Position numbers and translations under genes: made by a program. A stretch of DNA of 64,000 nt from Chthonomonas sp035294505. GTDB lineage: Bacteria; Armatimonadota; Chthonomonadetes; Chthonomonadales; Chthonomonadaceae. Within the stretch, counting starts at the first letter, position 1. The number at the start of each line of letters is the position of its first letter. Location: the NCBI RefSeq assembly GCF_035294505.1, contig NZ_DATGKU010000094.1, positions 21,537 to 85,536 on the forward strand. Direction: 5' to 3'. The notes beneath the pieces were generated by a model, which was not told the DNA's origin, ran no database searches, and saw nothing but the letters and a program-made list of their open reading frames with translations. Of the stretch, positions 43,534 to 51,430 are shown piece after piece.

Positions 43534-44541
43534 TCAGGCGCTGCGGCGGATGGCCGCCATATTTTCCAAAGCCCTTCCGGTTCCGATCACCACGCAGGTA
43601 AGAGGGTCTTCTGCAACGCGAACGGGTAGGCCGGTGACCGAGGAGATGAGCTGGTCGAGGCCGCGCAGCAGGGCGCCTCCTCCGGTAAGCATGATGCCGC
43701 GTTCGATGATGTCGGCAGAAAGCTCCGGTGGTGTTTTTTCCAGCACACGTTTCACCTTTTCCACGATGGCGCTAACCGGTTCGGCAAGGGCCTCCCGAAT
43801 CTCTTCGGAGGTAACCTGAATCGTTTTCGGCAACCCGGCCACCAGGTCCCGACCTCGTACCTCCATGCTCAGCTCTTGTTGAAGTGGGTAGGCCGATCCG
43901 ATCCGCATTTTGATCTCCTCTGCGGTACGCTCGCCGATCATGAGGTTGTAGACGTTACGAATGTAGCGCATGATCACTTCGTCCATGCGATTGCCGGCGA
44001 TTCGCAGGCTTTCGCTGTGGACGATGCTTCCGAGAGAGATGACGGCCACATCGGTGGTTCCACCGCCGATGTCCACCACCATATTGCCGCCGGGGGAGGA
44101 GATGGGCAGGCCGGCGCCGATGGCAGCCGCCATAGGCTCTTCGATGGGGTAGGCTTCGCGGGCACCGGCCTCTTCTGCAGCCTGCAAAACCGCTCGCTTC
44201 TCCACGCTGGTTACTTGGGAGGGCACACAGATAAGCACGCGTGGGCGAAAGTTAAGCAGCCAGCGTTTTCCGAGCACGCGATCAAAAAGGTAGCGAAGCA
44301 TGGCTTGGGTAATGGTGTAGTCGGCAATAACGCCATCGCTCATGGGGCGAATCGGCACGATATTGCCCGGCGTGCGCCCCAGCATCTCGCTGGCCTCGGC
44401 GCCCACCGCCAAGACCTTGCGGTTTTGGGCAGAGACCGCCACCACAGAAGGCTCTCGGAGCACAATGCCCTTCCCTTTCTGATAGACCAGGGTATTGGCG
44501 GTGCCCAGGTCAATTCCAAGCATAGGAAACAGATTAAACAC
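43534..44541 (-). CDS. mreB: Rod shape-determining protein MreB
   Basis: This bacterial actin polymerises under the inner membrane and guides lateral wall synthesis. Phosphate 1 LGIDLGTANTLVYQKGKGIV, DIGGGTTDVAVISLG and the TGGGALLRGLD adenosine motif are clear. I start at GTG 44541 (335 residues), which has GGAG 9 nt upstream and gives a short hydrophobic N-terminus (VFNLFP) like other MreBs; the ATG at 44592 would overlap murA by 59 bp. It follows murA directly. The usual mreC/mreD genes are not downstream; an SLH-protein gene is there instead. Confidence 0.93.
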   Translation of the reverse strand: MFNLFPMLGIDLGTANTLVYQKGKGIVLREPSVVAVSAQNRKVLAVGAEASEMLGRTPGNIVPIRPMSDGVIADYTITQAMLRYLFDRVLGKRWLLNFRPRVLICVPSQVTSVEKRAVLQAAEEAGAREAYPIEEPMAAAIGAGLPISSPGGNMVVDIGGGTTDVAVISLGSIVHSESLRIAGNRMDEVIMRYIRNVYNLMIGERTAEEIKMRIGSAYPLQQELSMEVRGRDLVAGLPKTIQVTSEEIREALAEPVSAIVEKVKRVLEKTPPELSADIIERGIMLTGGGALLRGLDQLISSVTGLPVRVAEDPLTCVVIGTGRALENMAAIRRSA

Positions 44542-45817
44542 TCTCGTAACTCCGCGCTTGTTCTTCGGGGACACGCGCGATGTCGGCGCCAAGCCCCCTT
44601 AGATTTTCTACAAGGTTCTCATAGCCCCTGTCAAGATGTTCGAGATCGGAGACCACGGTAACGCCCTGCGCCACAAGCCCGGCGATCACCAAGGCGGCAC
44701 CTCCGCGAAGGTCGGTGCAGCTGACGGGAGCCCCGTTCAGTTGGGGAACCCCGGTAACGATGGCTGTTGGGCCTTCCACCCGAATGTCGGCGCCCATACG
44801 CTGCAACTCGGTGGTATAGCGGAAGCGACTTTCGTAGACCGTTTCGGTAATTACCGAAACCCCATCGGCGATGGTGAGCAGAGCGACGAAGGGTTGTTGC
44901 ATGTCGGTAGGAAAGCCGGGATGGGGCATGGTCTTGATGTCGGTAGGATGGATTTTGCCCACGCGGCGTACGCGAATGCCCCCCTCGACGGGGGTGACTT
45001 CGGCACCGGCCTCCATCAGTTTATTTAGTACGGCGCGGCAGTGGTCTGGCACGGCATTACGAATATACACATCGCCGCCTGTGGCTGCCGCTGCGATGGC
45101 GTAGGTGCCTGCTTGAAGCCTATCGGGAATGATGGAGAACTCGGTAGGGTGGAGACTATCAACGCCATCAATGACGATGGTCGAGGTGCCCATTCCGCTG
45201 ATTTTGGCGCCGCATGAGTTGAGAAACTCGGCGAGGTTCACCACCTCCGGCTCTTGAGCGCAGTTTTGGATGACGGTACGGCCCTGCGCACAGCAGGCAG
45301 CCATCATAAGGTGTTGGGTAGCACCGGCAGAGGGAAATTCAAGGTAGAGATTCGTGCCCACGAGGCGTCGGCACGTTCCCACATAGATGCCGTGTTCTAA
45401 GGTGAGGCGAGCCCCAAGCTGCTCCAACCCTTTAATATGGAAATTTACCGGCCTTGCCCCGATGTTGCAACCGCCGGGCATCGCCACTGCGGCCTCGTTG
45501 AACCTTGTGAGAAGCACCCCGAGCAGGTTGAAGGAGGCGCGCATTTGGCGCACCAGCTCATGCGGTGCTTGGGAGGTGGTGAGTTGGGTGGCATCTATTT
45601 CCAGCGTGTTGTCGGGTAAGAAATAGGCTTTGGCCCCAAGATGCCGAAGAATTTCGAGCATCTTATCTACATCCGTAATGCGAGGGACGTTTTTCAGGCG
45701 GGTTTTCCCCGGCACCAGCAACGCCGCAGGAATGATGGCCAGCGCGTCGTTTTTGCTTCCGCCAATGTGTACCTCACCTGAAAGGGGGGAACCGCCCCGA
45801 ATAACTAGCTTTTCCAC
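44534..45817 (-). CDS. murA: UDP-N-acetylglucosamine 1-carboxyvinyltransferase
   Basis: This 427-residue protein carries out the first committed step of peptidoglycan synthesis, transferring enolpyruvate from PEP to UDP-GlcNAc. The catalytic Cys117 is present in PGGCNIGARPVNFHIKGLEQLGA (in part), as the fosfomycin-sensitive form. The substrate-binding KNDALAIIPAALL and the late DLRGGAALVIAGLVAQG and HLDRGYENLVENL blocks are intact. It heads a seven-gene minus-strand run and slightly overlaps mreB. Confidence 0.96.
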   Translation of the reverse strand: MEKLVIRGGSPLSGEVHIGGSKNDALAIIPAALLVPGKTRLKNVPRITDVDKMLEILRHLGAKAYFLPDNTLEIDATQLTTSQAPHELVRQMRASFNLLGVLLTRFNEAAVAMPGGCNIGARPVNFHIKGLEQLGARLTLEHGIYVGTCRRLVGTNLYLEFPSAGATQHLMMAACCAQGRTVIQNCAQEPEVVNLAEFLNSCGAKISGMGTSTIVIDGVDSLHPTEFSIIPDRLQAGTYAIAAAATGGDVYIRNAVPDHCRAVLNKLMEAGAEVTPVEGGIRVRRVGKIHPTDIKTMPHPGFPTDMQQPFVALLTIADGVSVITETVYESRFRYTTELQRMGADIRVEGPTAIVTGVPQLNGAPVSCTDLRGGAALVIAGLVAQGVTVVSDLEHLDRGYENLVENLRGLGADIARVPEEQARSYESV

Positions 45818-46084
45818 AGATAGGCAGCCTCTCTAATAAGTGCGTTTGTTGAAGCCCAAAAATTTAGGGAGCACGAGAAAGGCCCATAGATATGTCAATA
45901 GCCTTTCGCTTCATAAGCAAATTACAGTATACCCCACAGGTTGCCCATAGTTTAGTGGGTTCACTGGGAACGGCAGAACCTCGGCTTGAAGCAGGCCATT
46001 CCGAATTCTTACGAAGTTTGTTATAATTGTAGGAACTCCTTTTCTACTCCTGCCGTCTCAAAAGAAGATTTAGGTAGTGGTTAT

Positions 46085-47242
46085 ATGACGCATCAAGACG
46101 AAGTGGTTTATGAAGACATCGCGCTTCATCCGCTCTATCGTCATCGCGAACAGGCCCTGCTCCACGCGCTTCTACAATCCATAGATTACGGTGTGTTGGT
46201 GAGCGGGCTTGACCGACAAGATATCGTGGCGAATAGACGCCTCGGTGAGCTTTTCTCCATTCCACCTCGCCTGGTGGTGGAGAGCGACCCGGACACGGTG
46301 CGTGCCTGGGCGCGATCACGGGTACGTCATCCGGCGCAGTTCGAGGCGATGATTCAGCGAGCCTATGCCGACCCCTACTTTACCGGAGAAGATGAAGTGG
46401 AGTTGCGTGAGACCCCACCACGTTTCCTCCGGCGGTTTACGGCACCGGTGCTGGATGCCCAGGGGAACCCTATTGCCCGCCTTTGGACGTTTCTAGATAT
46501 TTCGGAGACGAAGCGATTGCAAGCGCAGGTGCGTCGCCGTCTACACAAAACCACGCAAATCCTTCAAGAGACGCGACGCCGCCTGCTCGAGGCCGAGAAA
46601 CTGCGCGTGGTGGGAACCCTCTCGGCAAGCGTGGCGCACGACATCCGCAACATTCTCTCCACCATGCGAATGGAGATCGAACAGTTGCCCTCTGAAAACG
46701 CAACCGCGCTCATCGAGCAGTTCCATCGGTTTGAGGTGCTGGCCCAACGACTGCTCGCCATGACCCATGCCGATGGGTGCTACCGGGAACAGGTCTCGCT
46801 CAACGATCGCATTCGGCATGTCGCGCCGCTTCTCACCGCTCAGGCCGATTCCTGCAACGTAAACCTCTGCTATGATCTACAGGAGGGCTTGCCGGCCGTT
46901 CTTGGTGACCCAGTTCAGATAGATAGGCTGCTTATCAACCTGTGTTTGAACGCCTTTCAGGCCATGGCCGCAGCCGGGGGCACCCTCACGCTGCGAACCT
47001 ATAGCAAAGGCCAGAAGGTCTATTTGGAGGTTCGGGATACGGGGCCGGGCATCGCACCGGAGATAAAAAAGCAGATTTTTATGCCTTTCTTTACCACGCG
47101 CTCTGGAGGAACAGGGCTTGGGTTGTACAACTGCAAACGCATCGTATGTGAACATAACGGGCGCATCACGGTGCGCAGTCGGCCGGGCAAGGGAGCCTGC
47201 TTTATCGTGATGCTGCCGGCTATTGAGGGCGAAAATGGCTAG
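46085..47242 (+). CDS. NtrB-like sensor histidine kinase (PAS-type sensor, no TM)
   Basis: From ATG 46085 this is 385 residues: a PAS-like sensory region (~20-145), a coiled-coil linker (~150-180), HisKA with His185 in SVAHDIRNIL, and HATPase_c (NLCLNAFQAM, DTGPGIAPE, GGTGLGLYNCKR). No membrane segment. A TATAAT at 46022-46027 lies inside the longer possible reading frame, which argues against starts upstream of it. It overlaps the response regulator gene by 8 bp and so works with it. Confidence 0.88.
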   Translation: MTHQDEVVYEDIALHPLYRHREQALLHALLQSIDYGVLVSGLDRQDIVANRRLGELFSIPPRLVVESDPDTVRAWARSRVRHPAQFEAMIQRAYADPYFTGEDEVELRETPPRFLRRFTAPVLDAQGNPIARLWTFLDISETKRLQAQVRRRLHKTTQILQETRRRLLEAEKLRVVGTLSASVAHDIRNILSTMRMEIEQLPSENATALIEQFHRFEVLAQRLLAMTHADGCYREQVSLNDRIRHVAPLLTAQADSCNVNLCYDLQEGLPAVLGDPVQIDRLLINLCLNAFQAMAAAGGTLTLRTYSKGQKVYLEVRDTGPGIAPEIKKQIFMPFFTTRSGGTGLGLYNCKRIVCEHNGRITVRSRPGKGACFIVMLPAIEGENG

Positions 47243-47927
47243 AATCTTGGTGGTTGATGACGATACGTTTTTGCTGCGTTCCCTCGAAAAGCTTATGCTT
47301 ACCGAGGGGTTCTTCTGCCAGTGCGCTTCAAGCGCTAGAGAGGCGCTGCGCATTCTGGAAGGCGAGCCGTTCGACCTCGTTGTGCTCGACGTGGGGCTGC
47401 CGGATATAGATGGTTTTGCGTTATGCCGTCGCATTCGCCTGAAGCATCGTATGCCGGTGCTCTTCCTCTCGGCACGTGGAGAGAGCGCCGACCGTGTGGT
47501 GGGGCTGGAGGTCGGGGCCGATGACTACATCGTTAAACCTTTCACCCCACGCGAGTTCGTGGCCCGAGTGCGTGCCCAACTGCGTCGCGCAAACGAGTAT
47601 AGCCGCCCGGTGGAAGCGCGAAACGAGATTCGCATTGGCGACCTCGTGGTGGATTTCGATCGGCACGACGCCTTTATCTCAGGAAAGCGTGCTCAGCTCA
47701 CCGAGCGAGAGTTTGAGCTACTAGCCCTTTTGGCGCGTAATGTGGATAAGGTGCTCTCTTCGGAATGGATTTTTGAGAACGTTTGGGGGTTCCAAAGCGA
47801 AACAGGCCCCAAAACGTTGGCCGTTTATGTGCGTCGTCTGCGCTGCAAAATCGAGGCCGACCCCGATCACCCCAAATACCTGCTCACGGTACGTGGGTTC
47901 GGCTATCAGTTGGTGTTTCCATCCTAA
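47235..47927 (+). CDS. OmpR/PhoB-family response regulator
   Basis: This 230-residue protein has a receiver with VVDDDT, phospho-acceptor Asp52 in LVVLDVGLPD and Lys in DDYIVKPF. The C-terminal winged helix (TEREFELLALLARNVDKVLSS, RRLRCKIEADP, GFGYQLVF) binds DNA. ATG 47235 lies inside the end of the kinase gene (8-bp overlap), and GAGGG precedes it. The pairing of an NtrB-like kinase with an OmpR-type regulator, not an NtrC type, is less usual. Confidence 0.92.
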   Translation: MARILVVDDDTFLLRSLEKLMLTEGFFCQCASSAREALRILEGEPFDLVVLDVGLPDIDGFALCRRIRLKHRMPVLFLSARGESADRVVGLEVGADDYIVKPFTPREFVARVRAQLRRANEYSRPVEARNEIRIGDLVVDFDRHDAFISGKRAQLTEREFELLALLARNVDKVLSSEWIFENVWGFQSETGPKTLAVYVRRLRCKIEADPDHPKYLLTVRGFGYQLVFPS

Positions 47928-48082
47928 TATCCATAGATGCCCCTTTGGGTGCTCTAGTCAATTAGCTCCTCAATCGCTTTAACTGCGTGTAGGCCTCGTT
48001 GTTCTCTTGCATTTTCTGCGTGGTTGCCTCTCTGTTGGACGGGCTATGGAGGGCACCCTGCCTGTATGGCAGCTAGATTCAC

Positions 48083-48112
48083 TTGACATCGGAAAGAAAG
48101 ATGAAGTATTCT
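48083..48112 (+). promoter_or_regulatory. Promoter of the arsR-type operon
   Basis: A perfect TTGACA (48083-48088) and TATTCT (48107-48112) are 18 bp apart; start near 48119. The transcript would begin inside the palindrome at 48116-48133 and 30 nt before ATG 48148. Confidence 0.7.
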
Positions 48113-48115
48113 ACA

Positions 48116-48133
48116 TATCGAAAAATCTCGATA
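48116..48133. promoter_or_regulatory. Candidate ArsR operator
   Basis: TATCGA-N6-TCGATA, a perfect inverted repeat over the predicted transcription start. Its position is right for autorepression by the ArsR-family protein encoded downstream. Confidence 0.55.
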
Positions 48134-48147
48134 CGATAAGAACCGAA

Positions 48148-48537
48148 ATGAACGATCTCCTGCTTTTTGCTAAGGCGATTTCAGACCCCATTCGGCTTCG
48201 CATCCTCTATGCGTTACGAGAGGGGGAACTATGCGTTTGCGAGCTGGCCGATGCGTTAGAGCTGCGCCAATCTACGCTCTCCACGCACTTGCAGATCATC
48301 CGTCAGGCCGGGCTTGTGCAGACACGGCGCGAGGGAAAGTGGGTTTACTACGCGTTGGAACCAGAAGCGCGTCCACTGCTCGATGAGCTGTTTTCTGCCT
48401 TTCGCAACTCTTTGGAAGCGGATAGGCGTCTAAAGCGAGATGCCGAACGCATTCAGCAGCGGCTTGCCATGCGCGAGTGCGGCTGCTGCGTGTTGGGGTT
48501 TTATCAACTGAATAGGAAAGGAGGTGAAGAGAGGTGA
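48148..48537 (+). CDS. ArsR/SmtB-family metal-responsive repressor
   Basis: From ATG 48148 this is 129 residues: a winged helix-turn-helix (SDPIRLRILYALREGELCVCELADALELRQSTLSTHL, in part) with a CVC pair in the alpha-3 helix as in As(III)/Sb(III)-sensing ArsR proteins. The extra C-terminal motif RECGCCVLG may add ligands. Metal binding would release it from DNA. The start was chosen because the promoter and operator lie just upstream, so longer forms are unlikely. Its stop overlaps the start of the Cys/Pro-peptide gene, so the pair is co-translated. Confidence 0.88.
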   Translation: MNDLLLFAKAISDPIRLRILYALREGELCVCELADALELRQSTLSTHLQIIRQAGLVQTRREGKWVYYALEPEARPLLDELFSAFRNSLEADRRLKRDAERIQQRLAMRECGCCVLGFYQLNRKGGEER

Positions 48538-48743
48538 AATCGATCGGAGCCGTTGTAACCATAAACGCTCTGCTTGCGATGCTTGTGCCCTTCGCGGTGG
48601 CTCAACCGCGCGAGACACACAAGATGGAGGTGCGCCCTAGGAAGGCACCGCAGGTTCAGGCGACAAAAGCGGTAAGACAGACAGGCTCTCATTGTCCACC
48701 AACCTGTCCGCCGTGCTGCCCACCGTGCCCGGAGTGTCCCTAG
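48534..48743 (+). CDS. Small exported Cys/Pro-rich peptide coupled to arsR
   Basis: This 69-residue product starts at a GTG overlapping the arsR stop (GTGA), with AAAGGAGG upstream. A signal peptide (~1-23, ending FAVA) is followed by a basic linker. Its end carries six Cys and many Pro in 16 residues (CPPTCPPCCPPCPECP). No family is recognised. Such a tail could bind thiophilic metals outside the membrane. The coupling to a CVC-type ArsR supports a metal role, but this is inference. A terminator follows at 48756. Confidence 0.7.
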   Translation: MKSIGAVVTINALLAMLVPFAVAQPRETHKMEVRPRKAPQVQATKAVRQTGSHCPPTCPPCCPPCPECP

Positions 48744-48755
48744 GTAGCCAGCAAT

Positions 48756-48784
48756 GGGGCGAGTAAGCCGGTCTTGCTCGCCCC
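48756..48784 (+). terminator. Terminator of the arsR operon
   Basis: A 12-bp stem (48756-48767 with 48773-48784; one G-U) with a 5-nt loop, 12 bp after the Cys/Pro-peptide stop. The following bases are pyrimidine rich and not a pure T run. Confidence 0.65.
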
Positions 48785-48872
48785 CTATCTCTTCCATTCG
48801 TCCTCACGGATAGCAGTGCAGAAACCAGAGAGCTAGGTGCTCAAGGTAGCCTTAGTGGCTGCTGAAGAGGGT

Positions 48873-48960
48873 GGGGCTGCAGAAACGGCCAACTTCGCGG
48901 TTTTAGAGCAAGTTGGCAGAATGAGCCTATCTTGTTCGCCCCCTATCCCCTCCTTTCGTC
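48873..48960. repeat. Degenerate 88-bp repeat, copy A
   Basis: It begins GGGGCTG and ends with TTCGCCCCCTATCCCCTCC plus a TTTC tail, the same order and spacing as copy B at 49163-49250. The last ~35 bp are nearly identical between copies and also resemble 48774-48812. No coding sense is visible. Confidence 0.5.
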
Positions 48961-49162
48961 CGCGCGGACAGCGACGCAGCGGCCAGAGAAAGAGACGATT
49001 AAGAGAATGATTCAGGCCGCTGAGGTGTTCACCGCTAGGTTCCCTCCCCCTGTAGGGGGAGGGTGGGGTTGGGCTTGCAGAGCCGGTGATGCACCTGTCA
49101 TTTCGAGCCGAAGGCGAGAAATCTTGCATTGCCATTCCCACAAGTTCTGAGGGGGTAAGGAT

Positions 49163-49250
49163 GGGGCTGTGGCGACTGCCAATTCTGCAGTTCTAGAGGC
49201 AGTTTAAAAACAAACCTACTTTGTTCGCCCCCTATCCCCTCCTTTCCTCC
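49163..49250. repeat. Degenerate 88-bp repeat, copy B
   Basis: Partner of the copy at 48873-48960; about 70% alike by eye over the first part and nearly identical in the C/T-rich end. Confidence 0.5.
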
Positions 49251-49313
49251 TATTAGGGAGAAAGGGGGCGGTTGTGTTGAGTTCGCAAAGGAAAGGTTAT
49301 CATGAGAGACTGC

Positions 49314-49345
49314 CTGTAGGGGTAGGCCTTGTGCTTAGCCTACCC
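49314..49345. repeat. GTAGG-rich dispersed repeat, copy 2 (hairpin)
   Basis: GGGTAGGC (49320-49327) pairs with GCCTACCC (49338-49345). The related copy is at 34792-34822. Confidence 0.5.
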
Positions 49346-49697
49346 TTTCTATAGCCTACTCCCTGTACGTAAAACAGGCCGCAAAGGCGCCATCCGCTAG
49401 GACGCTCACCCAACGATGTCCCTAGGGGCGTTCTTGAGGCGCAATGGGATTTTTTCGTGGGCTTTGACGGTATATTGATATATCGTACCTACCAAGGGCT
49501 GCGTTGCCTTTAAGTTTTCTCGATTCAATAGCAACTCTATTTCATGCAGGTTCGCTCGTGATGTCGGAGGGCCTATCTCTGGGACGACTTGGTTGCCTCC
49601 TATGGCACCGGTCGGCGAAGATGAGACCTCCTCGTGTTCTCGCTCGAGTGGCATCCGCTCGGCAAGAAGGTTGTATTGTAGGAGGTAGACGAACACC

Positions 49698-49940
49698 GTG
49701 AAACACTGGATCATCGAGACCCACGCCGGGCAGAGTGTTCTGATCCACTACTGCCGCTATGCAGAAAACGGTATCGGTAAAGAGGTGCTGCGTCAAGATA
49801 TCGGCGGTGGCTATGTGCGCTGCGATCTGTGCGGAGAAAAGTTCCTTCCCCCCACCCAACCGCATCATCCCCGCCTTATTTTGAAACTGCAGCCTCTCTT
49901 GGAAGACTCGGTTGCCGAAGAGGAGGTTGCCCCATTCTAA
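49698..49940 (+). CDS. Small hypothetical protein with Cys pair
   Basis: This 80-residue protein starts at GTG with AGGAGG ~13 nt upstream. It has no TM segment. The middle contains YVRCDLCGEKFLPP, a CxxC knuckle like half a zinc ribbon, with another Cys at ~19 and His residues that could complete a site. The C-terminus is acidic. No family recognised. Confidence 0.6.
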   Translation: MKHWIIETHAGQSVLIHYCRYAENGIGKEVLRQDIGGGYVRCDLCGEKFLPPTQPHHPRLILKLQPLLEDSVAEEEVAPF

Positions 49941-50099
49941 GCCTTCAAACCCCTTTTACGATGTGCGGATAATTGTTGCGACGTGCGCGTGTGTTCTCTC
50001 GAAAAAGAGCGACTCTCTTGGAGAGAAAGAAAGGGGTTTTTGTGCCAAAATGGAGCGGTTCGCTCATAACACCTTAACACCGTTGAGAAGGAGATATTT

Positions 50100-50555
50100 A
50101 TGGAGACAACCACGCCCGTCGTGGTAAATAGCTCAAGCTGGAATCAGTTTATCAAGTTTTGCATTGTGGGCGCCTCAAGCACCGTAATAGATGCCGGTCT
50201 CTTCAATCTGCTACATCTGGCTTTTGGCCTCCATCCCTACTTTGCCCGCACCCTCTCGTTCTCTGTGGCCGTCATCAACGGCTTTATATGGAACAGCCTA
50301 TGGACTTTTCGTGGCCTTGGCAGCGGCTCGCGTCACGCGCAGTTCGTAAAGTTTGCCGCCATCAATGTCGTGGGACTTTTCCTTAATCTGCTTATTATGA
50401 GCGTCGTCTACTACCTGCTGAGCGGCCATCTGCCTCGCGCTCATGAGCATGCCCCATTGCGAATTAACATCGCGCTTGGAGCCGCCATCGTGGTGGTGGC
50501 CTTTTGGAACTTCGGCGCCAATAAATACTGGACGTTTCGAGGCGTGCGTCAATAG
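50100..50555 (+). CDS. GtrA-family membrane protein
   Basis: This 151-residue protein has four hydrophobic helices and the GtrA markers KFCIVGASSTVIDAGLFNLL, FIWNSLWTFR and the final FWNFGANKYWTFR. GtrA proteins are thought to help move lipid-linked sugars across the membrane or to support polysaccharide and teichoic-acid glycosylation. AAGGAGA precedes the ATG. The 3' end overlaps the convergent nadE gene by 7 bp. Confidence 0.88.
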   Translation: METTTPVVVNSSSWNQFIKFCIVGASSTVIDAGLFNLLHLAFGLHPYFARTLSFSVAVINGFIWNSLWTFRGLGSGSRHAQFVKFAAINVVGLFLNLLIMSVVYYLLSGHLPRAHEHAPLRINIALGAAIVVVAFWNFGANKYWTFRGVRQ

Positions 50556-51430
50556 TCTACCGGACGCAGATAGTAGTCATTGATGGAGGTTGAGGAGATC
50601 ATGGCCGTAGTCGGCAGGTGCCGTTTCCAGTGAGTAGAGTCCAGCCGTCCTTTCACCAACTTCACCTCCTCCTCGGTAAACCCCATTTCCAGCAGGCGTG
50701 CGGGCGGATAGCCGCGCAGCAGGAAATAGAGAATGCGGTCGGCTTTCTGATAGGAGATGCCAAAATCGCCCTCGTCTGTCTGCCCCACGATGAGGTCGGC
50801 CGAAGCCGGCTTATTCACGATGACTTCCGGCACACCCACGTAACGCGCAAGTTGCCAAACTTGAGTTTTGTAGAGGTCGCCCAGCGGGTTGATAGGAGGA
50901 GAATCGTCGGCATGCCAGGTGAAGTAACCCAACAGGCGCTCGCTTTTATTGCCGGTTCCCACCGGCAGGGTTCCCAATTTCTGGCTTTGGTCGAAGAGCA
51001 CGATCATTCGCATGCGCGCCATCACATTGCCTCGACGCCGTGGGTCGGCATCGGGAGCATATTTTAAATAGCCATCCACCGCATCGGTAATAGGGATGGT
51101 CTCCATGCAGATGCCGGTTACTTCGGCCACGAGCGCAGCATGATCGAGACTCTCCTGAGAAGAGGTTTTGTAGGGCATGCGGATGCCGAGCACGTTTTTA
51201 GGGCCAAGCGCCTTTGCCAATAAGAAGGCCACCAACGACGAGTCGACCCCACCCGAAATTCCCACAACCGCCTGGTGAAACCCGCGGCGCCGGACGATCT
51301 CATCTTGGAGAAAGGCGACCAGCCAATCGGCCAACAGCGGTGCGTTGATCTGCAGAATATCCTCCGTCTCTGCTGTCAGAGGCTTGGCACAGATAATAGG
51401 TAATCGTTGACGTTCCTGCTGCATAGGCAT
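50549..51430 (-). CDS. nadE: NAD+ synthetase (synthetase half)
   Basis: This 293-residue protein has the PP-loop SGGVDSS (59-65) that adenylates deamido-NAD, and the later GTGNKSERLLGYFTWHADDSPPINPLGDLYK block (in part) that binds substrate. It makes NAD+ from deamido-NAD, ATP and ammonia. The gene begins on the base after the TAG that ends the upstream glutaminase-like gene, in the same frame. AGGGAG before the TAG can act as an RBS, and a second ATG is at 51424. Ammonia could come from the upstream product. Confidence 0.92.
   Translation of the reverse strand: MPMQQERQRLPIICAKPLTAETEDILQINAPLLADWLVAFLQDEIVRRRGFHQAVVGISGGVDSSLVAFLLAKALGPKNVLGIRMPYKTSSQESLDHAALVAEVTGICMETIPITDAVDGYLKYAPDADPRRRGNVMARMRMIVLFDQSQKLGTLPVGTGNKSERLLGYFTWHADDSPPINPLGDLYKTQVWQLARYVGVPEVIVNKPASADLIVGQTDEGDFGISYQKADRILYFLLRGYPPARLLEMGFTEEEVKLVKGRLDSTHWKRHLPTTAMISSTSINDYYLRPVDY

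Larger units (their letters stand above)
48744..49697. other. Repeat-rich intergenic region (954 bp)
   Basis: No gene is convincing here. It holds a terminator (48756-48784), two degenerate copies of an ~88-bp unit (48873-48960, 49163-49250) and a third partial copy near 48771-48823. It also holds a CCCTCCCCC/GGGGGAGGG hairpin (49042-49063), one TCATTTCGAGCCGAAGG-type repeat near 49098-49127 and the GTAGG hairpin repeat at 49314-49345. A minus-strand frame at 49406-49714 has a weak resemblance to an excisionase-type HTH protein. Confidence 0.6.
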
